A stretch of 59,274 bases of DNA from an uncultured Lachnospiraceae bacterium (lineage in GTDB: Bacteria > Bacillota > Clostridia > Lachnospirales > Lachnospiraceae): the NCBI GenBank assembly GCA_949879775.1, contig CATLBW010000002.1, positions 1 to 59,274 of the forward strand, given 5' to 3'. Under the pieces are notes generated by a model. It saw nothing but the letters and a program-made list of their open reading frames with translations, was not told the DNA's origin and ran no database searches. Below are positions 16,415-24,978 of the stretch, one piece after another. Each line of letters opens with the position of its first letter. Positions within the stretch are counted from its first letter, which is position 1. Made by a program: the position numbers and the translations under genes.

Positions 16415-17533
16415 ATGTTATCCGTATGTATTATTGCCAAAAACGAAGAAAAAAATATTGGTCGCTGCCTGAAAGCTCTCTCAGGATATGGCTTTGAGCT
16501 GGTGGTTGCAGACACCGGCTCCACAGACCAAACCATGGAAATAGCAAGCCGTTTCACAGATAAACTCTATAGGTTTGCGTGGCAGGATGATTTTTCCGCT
16601 GCCAAAAATTATGCGATATCCAAAGCAAGCCATGATTTAGTAATGGTCGTAGACAGCGATGAATTCTTAGACCCGCTCTCAAAAGCTGAGGTGCGGAAAC
16701 TGGCGGCCATGGCAATACAAAACCCAAATGCAGTGGGACGCATCCGCAGACGGAATGTGATTACAAAAGATGGCGTACGCCAGGAGAACCGCGAATGGAT
16801 TAACCGTATTTTTGACAGGAGACGATTCCACTATACAGGAAGAATCCACGAACAGGTAACGCTAATCGAAGGCAATGATTACCAAACATGGCTGTCACCT
16901 TTTACATTCCTGCATACCGGCTATGATTTATCCCCCAAAGCTAGGGAACAGAAGACGCATAGGAATATTGCCCTGCTGGAACAGGAACTCTCAGCAGTTA
17001 CATCTGAAATAGAAACCTTGCGCCAAAATAATAACGACCCTGCAAAAATATCGGAACTTGATAAACAGGTTCCATATCTGCTCTATCAGCTTGGCAAAAG
17101 TTTTTATATGGCGCATGAGTACGGGCAGGCATGTGAATATTTTTCAAAAGGATTATTTTATGACTTGAACCCACAACTTGAATACGTCATCGATATGGTA
17201 GAAACCTATGGCTATGCATTGATTAATAACGGCCAGGAACAGGAGGCCTTATTCTTTGAGAATATTTATCATGAATTTGGGGACACAGCGGACTTTCAGT
17301 TCCTAATGGGATTAATCTACATGAAAAATGCCCGGTTTGATATGGCTATTGCTGAATTTGAAAAAGCATTGCGGCAACCAGATTGCAGAAACGTAGGTGT
17401 CAATTCCTTTGCCGCACATTATAATATCGGCGTAATAAATGAATGCCTTGGAAATATTGGCGCGGCAAAGGCGCATTATGGGAAATGTGGGGAATATCCC
17501 CCGGCAACGGCACGTATGAAAGAACTCTTGTAA
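16415..17533 (+). CDS. GT2 glycosyltransferase with TPR-like C-terminus
   Basis: 372 residues. The GT2 domain of the SPBc2-type/TPR family opens MLSVCIIAKNEEKNIGRCL, with ADTGSTDQT and the acceptor-side VVDSDEFLD DxD motif (about residues 85-93). From about residue 215 the chain is helical with TPR-like repeats (YLLYQLGKSFYMAHEYGQAC, FQFLMGLIYMKNARFDMAIA), suited to holding a protein substrate. GT2-TPR enzymes sit next to flagellin in many clostridia and put the first sugar on Ser/Thr of flagellin. Flagellin follows after 88 bases, which supports that role. Confidence 0.85.
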   Translation: MLSVCIIAKNEEKNIGRCLKALSGYGFELVVADTGSTDQTMEIASRFTDKLYRFAWQDDFSAAKNYAISKASHDLVMVVDSDEFLDPLSKAEVRKLAAMAIQNPNAVGRIRRRNVITKDGVRQENREWINRIFDRRRFHYTGRIHEQVTLIEGNDYQTWLSPFTFLHTGYDLSPKAREQKTHRNIALLEQELSAVTSEIETLRQNNNDPAKISELDKQVPYLLYQLGKSFYMAHEYGQACEYFSKGLFYDLNPQLEYVIDMVETYGYALINNGQEQEALFFENIYHEFGDTADFQFLMGLIYMKNARFDMAIAEFEKALRQPDCRNVGVNSFAAHYNIGVINECLGNIGAAKAHYGKCGEYPPATARMKELL

Positions 17534-17553
17534 ATAATTACTAAGGAAAAATC

Positions 17554-17582
17554 TTGAATTTGCGGTTATTGCTTGCTATAAT
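17554..17582 (+). promoter_or_regulatory. sigma-A promoter of flagellin
   Basis: TTGAAT (17554-17559), 17 bases, TATAAT (17577-17582). No sigma-28 motif is visible before this flagellin, unlike before the fliD-like gene. The leader is about 35 bases and has an AAAGGAGGAG binding site. Confidence 0.7.
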
Positions 17583-17621
17583 ATAACAAAAGCGCGCAAC
17601 GCTAAGAAAGGAGGAGATTTT

Positions 17622-18395
17622 ATGAGTATTTCCAGTATTGGCAGCCAAAGTTTATATCAGAATTACCAACAGCTTTCCAGCGGGAAACGGATTAATAAAG
17701 CGGCTGATGACGCAGCAGGATTGGCAATAGCCGAGAAATTATTGACCCAAAGTAACGGTTATGATGTAGGAAAGCGCAATGCAGCAACATCCCAGGATAT
17801 GGTGAATGTCGCGGATGGCGGTTTGTCTTCGATTACAGATTCCCTGCAGCGTATCCGGGAACTTGGCGTACAGGCTTCTAACACTGCAATTTACGGAGAT
17901 TCTGAACGCAAAATGATGCAGCAGGAAATCGACCAGCTAAAAGGTGCAATTTCGGATGCGGCTAAGAACACAAGCTTTAATACCATGAACTTATTGGATG
18001 GAAGCATGGGCAGTTCCCATGTCGCTTCTGGACCAGACGGCAGCGGCATGGACATCAATATGCCGAATGCCACATTAGACGCTTTGGGAATTGCAGACTT
18101 TGATGTGACGGGAGACTTTGACCTTTCTGTGATAGATAACGCCCTAGATAAGGTTTCATCTGCCAGAAGCGACATGGGAGCCACATACAACCGTCTGGAC
18201 TACACCATGAATTATAATTCCTATGCATCCTTGAATACAACTGCGTCCCGCAGCCGTATTGAAGACCTTGATATGCCGAAAGCAATCTCTGATATGAAGA
18301 AGAACAGCTTATTAGAGCAGTATCGGCTTATGATGCAGAAGAAACAGGAAGAGCAGAATAACATGGTAGTAAGCCTGCTGAGATTCAATTCATAA
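17622..18395 (+). CDS. short divergent flagellin
   Basis: 257 residues. The conserved N-terminal D0/D1 (LSSGKRINKAADDAAGLAIAEKL, MVNVADGGLSSITDSLQRIRELGVQASN) and C-terminal D1/D0 (TASRSRIEDLDMPKAISDMKK) are joined by a very short middle, so surface domains D2/D3 are missing. Compared with Hag the extreme N-terminus is about 10-12 residues shorter, and the C-terminal helix is unusual (MMQKKQEEQNNMVVSLLRF). The LQRIRELGVQ stretch corresponds to the TLR5 contact in other flagellins. It stands between three glycosyltransferases and the pseudaminic-acid genes, so it is the probable glycan acceptor. It may be a minor or variant flagellin rather than the main filament protein. Confidence 0.88.
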   Translation: MSISSIGSQSLYQNYQQLSSGKRINKAADDAAGLAIAEKLLTQSNGYDVGKRNAATSQDMVNVADGGLSSITDSLQRIRELGVQASNTAIYGDSERKMMQQEIDQLKGAISDAAKNTSFNTMNLLDGSMGSSHVASGPDGSGMDINMPNATLDALGIADFDVTGDFDLSVIDNALDKVSSARSDMGATYNRLDYTMNYNSYASLNTTASRSRIEDLDMPKAISDMKKNSLLEQYRLMMQKKQEEQNNMVVSLLRFNS

Positions 18396-18422
18396 GATTG
18401 AAAGTTCCAGAGGGCAAAAGAT

Positions 18423-18450
18423 GGGGCTGTCTTAACCGACAGCCCCTTTT
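18423..18450 (+). terminator. terminator between flagellin and the pse genes
   Basis: GGGGCTGTC (18423-18431) pairs with GACAGCCCC (18438-18446), then TTTTATTAT. It is strong on the plus strand. On the minus strand the tail is weaker, but it is probably also used by the convergent pse genes. Confidence 0.88.
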
Positions 18451-18451
18451 A

Positions 18452-18910
18452 TTATATCATTTTATTTACTTTCCCTAACGGGAGTTCGTATAGCTGATAT
18501 GCCGTTTCAAACCCTGCCCTCTTAAAAGCTGACTGTGATTTGACGTTTTCTTTCTTCACCTTACCTTGCAATTTGCAGAGTCCTGGGAAATCTTTAGGGA
18601 CTTGTTCAGCCAATAATTGCAAAATTTTCGTTCCATACCCCATCCCGCGGTATTCTTTACATATGCTGTAACTAATTGTGCCAATGCCGACCTCTGTCTC
18701 TATGCGTATCTGCCCAACTGCTGCTCCATCATGCAAGAAAATATACTGCCTGACGTCCTTCCTCTCCATTAACTTGCCATACCATTCCTTATGCTCCTCA
18801 TAAGTAATCCGGGCAGAAGAAAACGAGTTGTTCCTCACTTCCGTATCATTTGCCCATTGAAATAGTAAATCCATATCTTCATACGTCGCATATCTCAAAA
18901 TGTCTTCCAT
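18452..18910 (-). CDS. pseH: GNAT acetyltransferase, PseH-like
   Basis: A 152-residue GNAT protein. The acetyl-CoA-binding region reads SICKEYRGMGYGTKILQLL (about residues 85-103), with the preceding strand GQIRIE. In the pseudaminic acid pathway PseH acetylates the 4-amino group of UDP-4-amino-4,6-dideoxy-AltNAc. Its position directly after pseI and the absence of a GNAT domain on PseG make it the best PseH candidate. It is shorter than many PseH proteins, and other GNAT and acyltransferase candidates exist in the window, so the exact acyl group is uncertain. Confidence 0.72.
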   Translation of the reverse strand: MEDILRYATYEDMDLLFQWANDTEVRNNSFSSARITYEEHKEWYGKLMERKDVRQYIFLHDGAAVGQIRIETEVGIGTISYSICKEYRGMGYGTKILQLLAEQVPKDFPGLCKLQGKVKKENVKSQSAFKRAGFETAYQLYELPLGKVNKMI

Positions 18911-18932
18911 ATTACATAATCCTACTTTTTAA

Positions 18933-19970
18933 TCATTTAGGCATACCTGCCATCTCCAACGTCAAAGGGGTCCCCCTTGAAATATCACATAACGCTGTTT
19001 GCCCAAGGATTTGCGGATAAAACTTAGGGGCAAGCCCATAACCCGGCCGGATAATCCTCACATTTTCTTCGGTAAAACATTCACCCTTTTTAATATCCTT
19101 TACGCTAAATATAGAACGCCGAAACACAACATTGGATTTCTCCTGTTCTGCCGCCCCATATTTGACATGTCCGATTGCCTTTTCAGCCTGGCGGATATCT
19201 GCTGCCATTTGCTTAAATTCCGCAGGGTTCATAGAAAAAGAAGCGTCTGGGTTCTCTATGGAACGGTCTAAGCAAAAATGCTTCTCAATTATCTTTGCGC
19301 CAAGCGCCACCGCAGTCACGGCGCCTACAGAACCCATAGAATGGTCGGACAACCCCACAGGAACCCGAAAAGTCTCAGCCATATTACTCATCGTCCTTAA
19401 GTTCATCTCATCTGTAATTGCCGGGTATGCGCTGGCACAGCGCAAAAGCGCAAGCTGTAGATTCCCCTGGCTTCGGATTGCCCTGACTGCTTCGTCGATT
19501 TCCGCAAGTTCCGCCATTCCGGTAGACATGATAATCGGCTTTTTCTTGGAAGCAATATACGTGACTAAAGGGATATCCACTAATTCAAAAGATGCTATCT
19601 TATAAAACTCAATCCCTAACTCGTCCAGGAAATCTACCGAGGAATTATCAAACGGTGTGGACAGGAAATCTATCCCCACCTTTTGGGCCTCTTCCTTGAG
19701 CAGCGGATGCCATTCCCACGGCGTATACGCCTTCTCATAGAGACGGTAAAGATTCTCGCCATTCCATGTCCCATCGGAAATGCGAAAGTACTTATTATCA
19801 CAATCAATAGTTAAGGTATCCGGCGTGTATGTCTGTAACTTAATGCAGTCCGCACCGGACTCCTTAGCCGCATGTATGATTTCTTTTGCAAGTTCAAGGC
19901 TTCCGGCATGGTTCGCTGACATCTCCGCAATAATATAGGTCTGTTGGTTTAAACGCTCATATAAATCCAT
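18933..19970 (-). CDS. pseI: pseudaminic acid synthase
   Basis: A 345-residue NeuB-family enzyme that condenses 2,4-diacetamido-2,4,6-trideoxy-L-altrose with phosphoenolpyruvate. The TIM-barrel N-domain has IIAEMSANHAGSLELAKEII, GADCIKLQTYTPDTLT and VGLSDHSMG. The C-terminal antifreeze-like SAF domain (about residues 285-345) holds RRSIFSVKDIKKGE and RPGYGLAPK. The NHAG/QTY pattern matches PseI rather than sialic acid synthase. The start is the ATG at 19970; an in-frame GTG lies nine bases upstream. Confidence 0.92.
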   Translation of the reverse strand: MDLYERLNQQTYIIAEMSANHAGSLELAKEIIHAAKESGADCIKLQTYTPDTLTIDCDNKYFRISDGTWNGENLYRLYEKAYTPWEWHPLLKEEAQKVGIDFLSTPFDNSSVDFLDELGIEFYKIASFELVDIPLVTYIASKKKPIIMSTGMAELAEIDEAVRAIRSQGNLQLALLRCASAYPAITDEMNLRTMSNMAETFRVPVGLSDHSMGSVGAVTAVALGAKIIEKHFCLDRSIENPDASFSMNPAEFKQMAADIRQAEKAIGHVKYGAAEQEKSNVVFRRSIFSVKDIKKGECFTEENVRIIRPGYGLAPKFYPQILGQTALCDISRGTPLTLEMAGMPK

Positions 19971-20020
19971 AATGTTCACTCTTCAAAATTATTTCCTCTC
20001 GCTCAACTCAACTGATGATT

Positions 20021-20650
20021 TCATCTTTTTTCCATCAAAAACCATGTTATATCATCATAATCATACACATTATCCCCATGATATACAAACCCATAATCAA
20101 TTAATTTTACATCCGAATACATATTAAGAAATTCCCCTGCAAAATCCCGTTTAAAAAGTTTGTCACTGTTCCCATGATAATCAATAGAAACTGGAACTGG
20201 ATTATAGTATTCCGCAAAACAGATATAACAATTAGACGAATCATATAATTTCTGATATACGTTGTGTAATTCATTTGGATTAATATGAATTAAAACACCT
20301 TTTATTAATACAAAATCATAAAGATTTTCTGTTTTATAGTCCAATATCGAAGTCTCGTAAACTTTTACTTTCGGCTTAAAAAAATCATCGTTGCTTAAAA
20401 TCTCTGCTGCTTTATGGTTAATTTCAATTGCAGAACATTCAACGGACGGAATAAGTGTTTTAATGGCCTTTAAATTTTCACCAACATTACTTCCAAACTC
20501 AATAATACTTTTAATCCCGGAAGTCTTTCCTAATATTTTAGAAAACATCGCTATATTCCCTGCCACTTGCTCCTGGCTATTATTTCGTTCAATATAAGCA
20601 TCTCCAAATTCTTCTGCCCAAAACTGTTCCTGCTGTGTTTTATATTTCAT
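20021..20650 (-). CDS. pseudaminic acid biosynthesis-associated methylase
   Basis: A 209-residue class I SAM methyltransferase of the family often encoded inside pse clusters. The start reads MKYKTQQEQFWAEEFGDAYIE; motif I is IIEFGSNVGENLKAI, and FVLIKGVLIHINPNEL follows. The start was placed at the ATG at 20650 behind GGAAAGGG; an ATG at 20668 has no binding site. The gene looks clearly richer in A+T than pseI and pseB on either side, which may point to separate acquisition. It probably O-methylates a pseudaminic acid derivative, though its exact step is not established. Confidence 0.85.
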   Translation of the reverse strand: MKYKTQQEQFWAEEFGDAYIERNNSQEQVAGNIAMFSKILGKTSGIKSIIEFGSNVGENLKAIKTLIPSVECSAIEINHKAAEILSNDDFFKPKVKVYETSILDYKTENLYDFVLIKGVLIHINPNELHNVYQKLYDSSNCYICFAEYYNPVPVSIDYHGNSDKLFKRDFAGEFLNMYSDVKLIDYGFVYHGDNVYDYDDITWFLMEKR

Positions 20651-20698
20651 AACATTATCCCTTTCCATAACACTATTACCAAAACGCTTTGATAAAAG

Positions 20699-21694
20699 CT
20701 ATATGCCCTTTAACGCTTCCCTCAACTCATCTACTCCCAGCCAATCAGTATTATTCCCAGAATTGTATTCGAATCCTTCCTCAACCTTCTTACCGTTTGG
20801 AAGAAGATTTTCTTTGTAATCCCACCATTCAAAGTGAGGGTATATAATGTAATGCTTATCATATTCATATGTCATATAAGAATCATCTCGCGTTACCATT
20901 ACCTCATGTAGCTTTTCTCCTTCGCGGATTCCAAACTCATCAATTTTACATCCGGGAAGCATTGCCTCTGCCAAATCCCCGATACGGAAAGAGGGGATTT
21001 TAGATATATAGGTTTCACCGCCTTTTGATTCGCGGAGTGCCTTAAAAACAAGTTCCACACCTTGTTCAAGCGTAATCCAAAAACGCGTCATACGCATATC
21101 GGTAACGCCCAAGGTGTCCCCGCCATTTTCTATTATTTTCCTCCATATTGGGATAACAGACCCTCTGCTTCCTGCAACATTCCCATATCTCACCACTGAA
21201 AATACCGTTTTGTAATTCCCACCCCGATATGCATTGGCGGCAATAAACAATTTATCAGAGACCAGTTTCGTCCCGCCATACAGATTAATAGGGTTTACTG
21301 CCTTGTCCGTCGATAAGGCTACCACCTTTTCCACCCCACAGTCCAATGCCGCATCTATAACATTTTGGGCGCCATGGATATTCGTTTTAATTGCCTCCAT
21401 GGGATTATATTCGCAAGTCGGGACCTGTTTCATAGCTGCTGCATGGATGACATAGTCAACTCCCGCAAAGGCTCGGTAAAGCCTGTCCTTGTCGCGTACA
21501 TCCCCAACCAAAAAACGCACTCTGCTTATATCCAGCTTGTCCGCATATTCCCTCTTCATAACACTCTGCTTATACTCATCACGGGAATAAATAATCACTT
21601 TTTTGGGCAAGTATTTCTTAAAAATTATTTCTAAAAATTCTTTGCCAAAGGAACCCGTTCCTCCGGTTATCAATATTGTTTTTCCATTTAACAT
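20699..21694 (-). CDS. pseB: UDP-GlcNAc 4,6-dehydratase (5-inverting)
   Basis: A 331-residue extended short-chain dehydrogenase catalysing the first step of pseudaminic acid synthesis. Seen are the NAD site GGTGSFGKEF (residues 10-19), the family signature VIHAAAMKQVPTCEYNP and ALSTDKAVNPINLYGGTK with the catalytic Asp-Lys pair and Tyr. FRIGDLAEAML and the EFGIREGEKLHEVM region complete it. Length is standard. It is separated from pseC by a methyltransferase and the fliD-like gene. Confidence 0.94.
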   Translation of the reverse strand: MLNGKTILITGGTGSFGKEFLEIIFKKYLPKKVIIYSRDEYKQSVMKREYADKLDISRVRFLVGDVRDKDRLYRAFAGVDYVIHAAAMKQVPTCEYNPMEAIKTNIHGAQNVIDAALDCGVEKVVALSTDKAVNPINLYGGTKLVSDKLFIAANAYRGGNYKTVFSVVRYGNVAGSRGSVIPIWRKIIENGGDTLGVTDMRMTRFWITLEQGVELVFKALRESKGGETYISKIPSFRIGDLAEAMLPGCKIDEFGIREGEKLHEVMVTRDDSYMTYEYDKHYIIYPHFEWWDYKENLLPNGKKVEEGFEYNSGNNTDWLGVDELREALKGI

Positions 21695-21723
21695 TTTCAG
21701 ACCTCACATTTTGGGCATATTTT

Positions 21724-22314
21724 TTATTCTTGATATACTACCATAAAAACATCACATCTCTCATAACAGTGATCCATCCTAATATTTCGATTCAAATGAT
21801 CCACGCAAAAAGAAAAAATCTCTTGTGGTGAATGATATGACATTTCTTCTTGTCTAAAATTGACATAAGTAGAAATAAAATTAAATACCATTGCTTTTTT
21901 ACAATATTTAAAAGCCTCTTCTAACATTAGCTCCATATCCTGCGTGCTGAAAGCCATATTAAAGACCCCATTCATTAATACATAATCATATTGTTTCCCT
22001 AATTTCTGTTCCAATATATTACATACTTCAAATTCTGCCTCCGGATATTTGTTCTTTGCTAAATCAATCATCCCCTGCACCAAATCGATTCCCTTATAAG
22101 TAATATTTTTAATATTTTTTTTGAGACAATACTCATAAAATCCACCAATCCCACAACCAACTTCCAAAACAGACGCATCATTTAAATCCACTAAATTGGT
22201 CAATTTCTCATAACGAAATATTGATGATTCACCCCAATGGCATGACTTCAAACTGTCCCCATATTTTTCATAAGATTCCTCATATATTTTCTTATTATCT
22301 TCAATAAATCCCAT
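21724..22314 (-). CDS. class I SAM-dependent methyltransferase
   Basis: 196 residues, a single methyltransferase domain: SVLEVGCGIGGFYEYCL (motif I, about residues 48-64), KGIDLVQGMIDLAK, and YVLMNGVFNMAF. Substrate unknown. Like the methylase at 20.0 kb it is strikingly A+T-rich. It lies 29 bases upstream of pseB and just after the terminator of the fliD-like gene, with no separate promoter visible, so it may depend on read-through. A role in sugar O-methylation is likely from context. Confidence 0.78.
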   Translation of the reverse strand: MGFIEDNKKIYEESYEKYGDSLKSCHWGESSIFRYEKLTNLVDLNDASVLEVGCGIGGFYEYCLKKNIKNITYKGIDLVQGMIDLAKNKYPEAEFEVCNILEQKLGKQYDYVLMNGVFNMAFSTQDMELMLEEAFKYCKKAMVFNFISTYVNFRQEEMSYHSPQEIFSFCVDHLNRNIRMDHCYERCDVFMVVYQE

Positions 22315-22351
22315 TTATTATTTACCTCATAACTTTTATTAAACATCAAAA

Positions 22352-22393
22352 GCCGTCTTTGCATTCCGCATAAAAACAGGAATGCAAGACAGC
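22352..22393 (-). terminator. terminator after the fliD-like gene
   Basis: On the minus strand GCTGTC-TTGCATTCC pairs with GGAATGCAAAGAC-GGC around a 10-base loop, followed by TTTTGATG. Read-through is probably needed to transcribe the downstream methyltransferase-pseB-pseI genes. Confidence 0.7.
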
Positions 22394-22411
22394 CTGTTTG
22401 TATTAACTATC

Positions 22412-23710
22412 TTAACAATACGCATCCATCATCATTCCGGAATAAATGGAAGTGATGTACGGTGTTGCAAATGTTTTCCCAGGATTCTTGTATGTGACAA
22501 GGATCTTATCCACATATTTCATAGGATTCAGGGAAGCATTGTTCGCTTTTGCGCTTAACAGATTCTTAAAATCATTGAGGACAGAAAGGCTCTCTTCAGG
22601 ATTATCGGCAGAAACCGTCTGCTTTAACATCTCATCATCTATTGAGATGGAGCCGTCGTCGCCTACCATCAAGCCAATATTCTCCAAACTGGTCTGATAT
22701 GCAAAAGCTGTACTGCTCATATCTTTATAGAGCTGTACGCTCTGAGGCTGGCTGCCAGAATACTTGTTAGCAGTCTCTAATACAGAATTATAGGAATCCA
22801 CCAATGTCTGTATATTCTCAGCCATAGCATCCGCATTCGTCTTAAAACCGACTGTAGCAGGCTGTCCCTCAGGGCTGGTGCCGTGAAGCGTCAATTCAAA
22901 ATTGTTATCGAACAGAAATCTATTGGAATATGCCATATGTTCTGTTCCATCAATTAAAAAGACAGCGTTCTGTGCTTCCTGGGAGACATGGTCTATACCC
23001 AGGACGTTAACCGCATCCATAGACTCATGGTTCCCCTGCGGGGAAATAGAAAATAAAAATGTCTCATCCGGGCTGATACCCGTAGCCGCTGATTCAATCA
23101 ACAGGGCGCTTAAACCGTCTGCGTTCTCTGCAATTGCAGCATTCAAACCTATATCTGCATTGGTAACCAGACCGGCAAGCTTCCTCTGGATAGAGAAATT
23201 AGTGTCCTCGGCATTAACCGTAAACTGAAATTCATATGCCGAAGTATTGTTCTCCAAATCAAAAGAATAAGAACCAGGCCTGAGGTTCAAGCGATTCTTG
23301 TCTAGGAAATTCCCTTGATTAATCTGCGATGTTGCAAGATTCTTAACTTCAATCGTAAAACCATCTGGATTACCGGATAGTCGGCTGTTGCCGACATAAT
23401 CAGCGGATACTACATCCTCCTGAGAAGAAAAAGCTAACTTTTTCTGAAATGCATTCCCGATTCCTTCCTCAGCATCGGACAGAGATGCAACTACATTCTG
23501 GATTATGCGAGTACTTTCCTTGATATCGATTGCAAATTTCTGTACATCCTCTGAACGTTTAATCTTGTACAGGGGGGAATCTTTGTTAATCTTAACAATT
23601 TTATTACAGATATTGCGTAACTCGCTTTTCTTGTGTGAATCATATCGGGATGCCGATTGGTTAGCATACGTGCTTAAATAATAATGATAAGCTGTATCAA
23701 TCGCTGCCAC
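22412..23710 (-). CDS. fliD: FliD-like flagellar filament capping protein
   Basis: 432 residues, beginning with GTG behind AAAGGAGGGG. It lacks the classic FliD N-terminus (GLVSGLDT...) and has instead AAIDTAYHYYLSTYANQSASR, a form I associate with Lachnospiraceae. Later parts fit FliD: the bead domain (DGFTIEVKNLATSQINQG), the VDSYNSVLETANKY stretch, and VGDDGSISIDDEMLKQTV, the typical late FliD motif. It would cap the filament and guide flagellin assembly. A sigma-28 promoter drives it, separating it from the surrounding glycan genes in regulation. The usual fliS/fliT neighbours are not here. Confidence 0.8.
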   Translation of the reverse strand: MAAIDTAYHYYLSTYANQSASRYDSHKKSELRNICNKIVKINKDSPLYKIKRSEDVQKFAIDIKESTRIIQNVVASLSDAEEGIGNAFQKKLAFSSQEDVVSADYVGNSRLSGNPDGFTIEVKNLATSQINQGNFLDKNRLNLRPGSYSFDLENNTSAYEFQFTVNAEDTNFSIQRKLAGLVTNADIGLNAAIAENADGLSALLIESAATGISPDETFLFSISPQGNHESMDAVNVLGIDHVSQEAQNAVFLIDGTEHMAYSNRFLFDNNFELTLHGTSPEGQPATVGFKTNADAMAENIQTLVDSYNSVLETANKYSGSQPQSVQLYKDMSSTAFAYQTSLENIGLMVGDDGSISIDDEMLKQTVSADNPEESLSVLNDFKNLLSAKANNASLNPMKYVDKILVTYKNPGKTFATPYITSIYSGMMMDAYC

Positions 23711-23738
23711 GATAATCCCCTCCTTTCATCCTTGAAAT

Positions 23739-23751
23739 CGTGCTATGCACG
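23739..23751 (-). promoter_or_regulatory. small hairpin in the fliD-like leader
   Basis: CGTGC and GCACG around a 3-base loop form a perfect 5-pair hairpin 13 bases upstream of the AAAGGAGGGG binding site. It may influence translation or mRNA stability. No regulator is implied by the sequence itself. Confidence 0.3.
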
Positions 23752-23785
23752 GGGGTAAAATAAACATTCCATGTATTTGGGGTAT

Positions 23786-23812
23786 TTATCGGCTAATTTA
23801 GCGTTTTTCTTA
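23786..23812 (-). promoter_or_regulatory. sigma-28 (SigD/FliA) promoter of the fliD-like gene
   Basis: On the minus strand TAAG (23812-23809), 15 bases, GCCGATAA (23793-23786). The -10 is a perfect match to the flagellar sigma-28 consensus and the spacing is right. This ties the island to the late flagellar regulon. Confidence 0.85.
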
Positions 23813-23831
23813 ATAGCTTTTATAAAAAATT

Positions 23832-24968
23832 TCAGAATCTGCAGCCATCCAATATTTGGTTTATCGTCCTAATAATATAATCCTGCTCTTCCTCCGTCAG
23901 CCCTGCATGCAGCGGTATGCTGATAATATGCTCATATACCTGTTCTGCATGGGGACAGCGGCAATCCTGATAACCATGTTCCCGGTAATATGGATGGTAA
24001 TATACCGGAATATAATGCACATTGACGCCGATGCCTTTTGCACGGAGTTCTTCAAACACCTGCCGCCTGTCACAGCCAACTACCTGAATGATATAAAGGT
24101 GATATCCACTGTTTGTCTCCGGGAGCTGATAAGGAAGTATGATATTGGGTGTATCACAAAATGCCTTATCATATCGTTTCGCCAATGCGCGCCTCCGTCC
24201 CAGAAAACGTTCTAACTTTTTCATCTGGGAACACCCCAGTGCACATTGGATATCTGTAATCCGATAATTGTACCCCAGCTCTAATTGCTGATAAAACCAT
24301 CCTCCCTCATTGCGCGTCATCAGGCTGCTGTCCCTGGTAATGCCATGGCTGCGAAACAGGCATAACCTGTTATAGAACTCCTCATTATTCGTTACAACCA
24401 TCCCACCCTCCCCGGTGGTAATGGGCTTAACTGGGTGGAAACTAAATGTTGTCATGTCTGACAACGGGCCTACCTTCCTCCCCTTATACTCAGAACCAAG
24501 CGCATGGGCGCCGTCTTCAATTACGATAAGGTGATGTTCCTTGGCAATCTTATGGATGGCGTCCATGTCACAAGGCTGCCCAGCAAGATGTACCGGAATG
24601 ATTGCGCGTGTTTTATCGGTAATTTTACGTTTTATATCTTCCGGGTCTATGTTATATGTCCTAGGGTCAACATCTGCAAATACAGGTTTGCCGCCACAGT
24701 ACAATACACAGTTTGCCGATGCTGCAAATGTAAGGGGTGAGGTAATCACCTCATCCCCCTCCTTTATCCCCGCTGCGAAACACGCCGCATGAAGCGCTGC
24801 CGTGCCATTGGATACCGCCACCGCATATCTGGCCCCCACATAGCCTGCCACGCATTCCTCAAACTCAGCAACCTTTGGTCCAGTCGTAAGATAATCAGAT
24901 TTCAGCACATCCACGATTGCCTGTATGTCATCTTCTTCTATTATTTGTCTTCCATATGGTATCATCAT
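23832..24968 (-). CDS. pseC: UDP-4-amino-4,6-dideoxy-AltNAc transaminase
   Basis: A 378-residue DegT/DnrJ/EryC1-type PLP aminotransferase acting after PseB. The N-terminus (MIPYGRQIIEEDDIQAIVDVL, split) and motif TTGPKVAEFE are typical of PseC. The PLP Lys lies in FSFHPVKPITTGEGG and the cofactor Asp in VIEDGAHALG. It lies upstream of fliD-like and is followed upstream by pseG, giving the order pseC-pseG-formyltransferase-pseF. Confidence 0.93.
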   Translation of the reverse strand: MMIPYGRQIIEEDDIQAIVDVLKSDYLTTGPKVAEFEECVAGYVGARYAVAVSNGTAALHAACFAAGIKEGDEVITSPLTFAASANCVLYCGGKPVFADVDPRTYNIDPEDIKRKITDKTRAIIPVHLAGQPCDMDAIHKIAKEHHLIVIEDGAHALGSEYKGRKVGPLSDMTTFSFHPVKPITTGEGGMVVTNNEEFYNRLCLFRSHGITRDSSLMTRNEGGWFYQQLELGYNYRITDIQCALGCSQMKKLERFLGRRRALAKRYDKAFCDTPNIILPYQLPETNSGYHLYIIQVVGCDRRQVFEELRAKGIGVNVHYIPVYYHPYYREHGYQDCRCPHAEQVYEHIISIPLHAGLTEEEQDYIIRTINQILDGCRF

Positions 24969-24978
24969 CTATCCCTCG

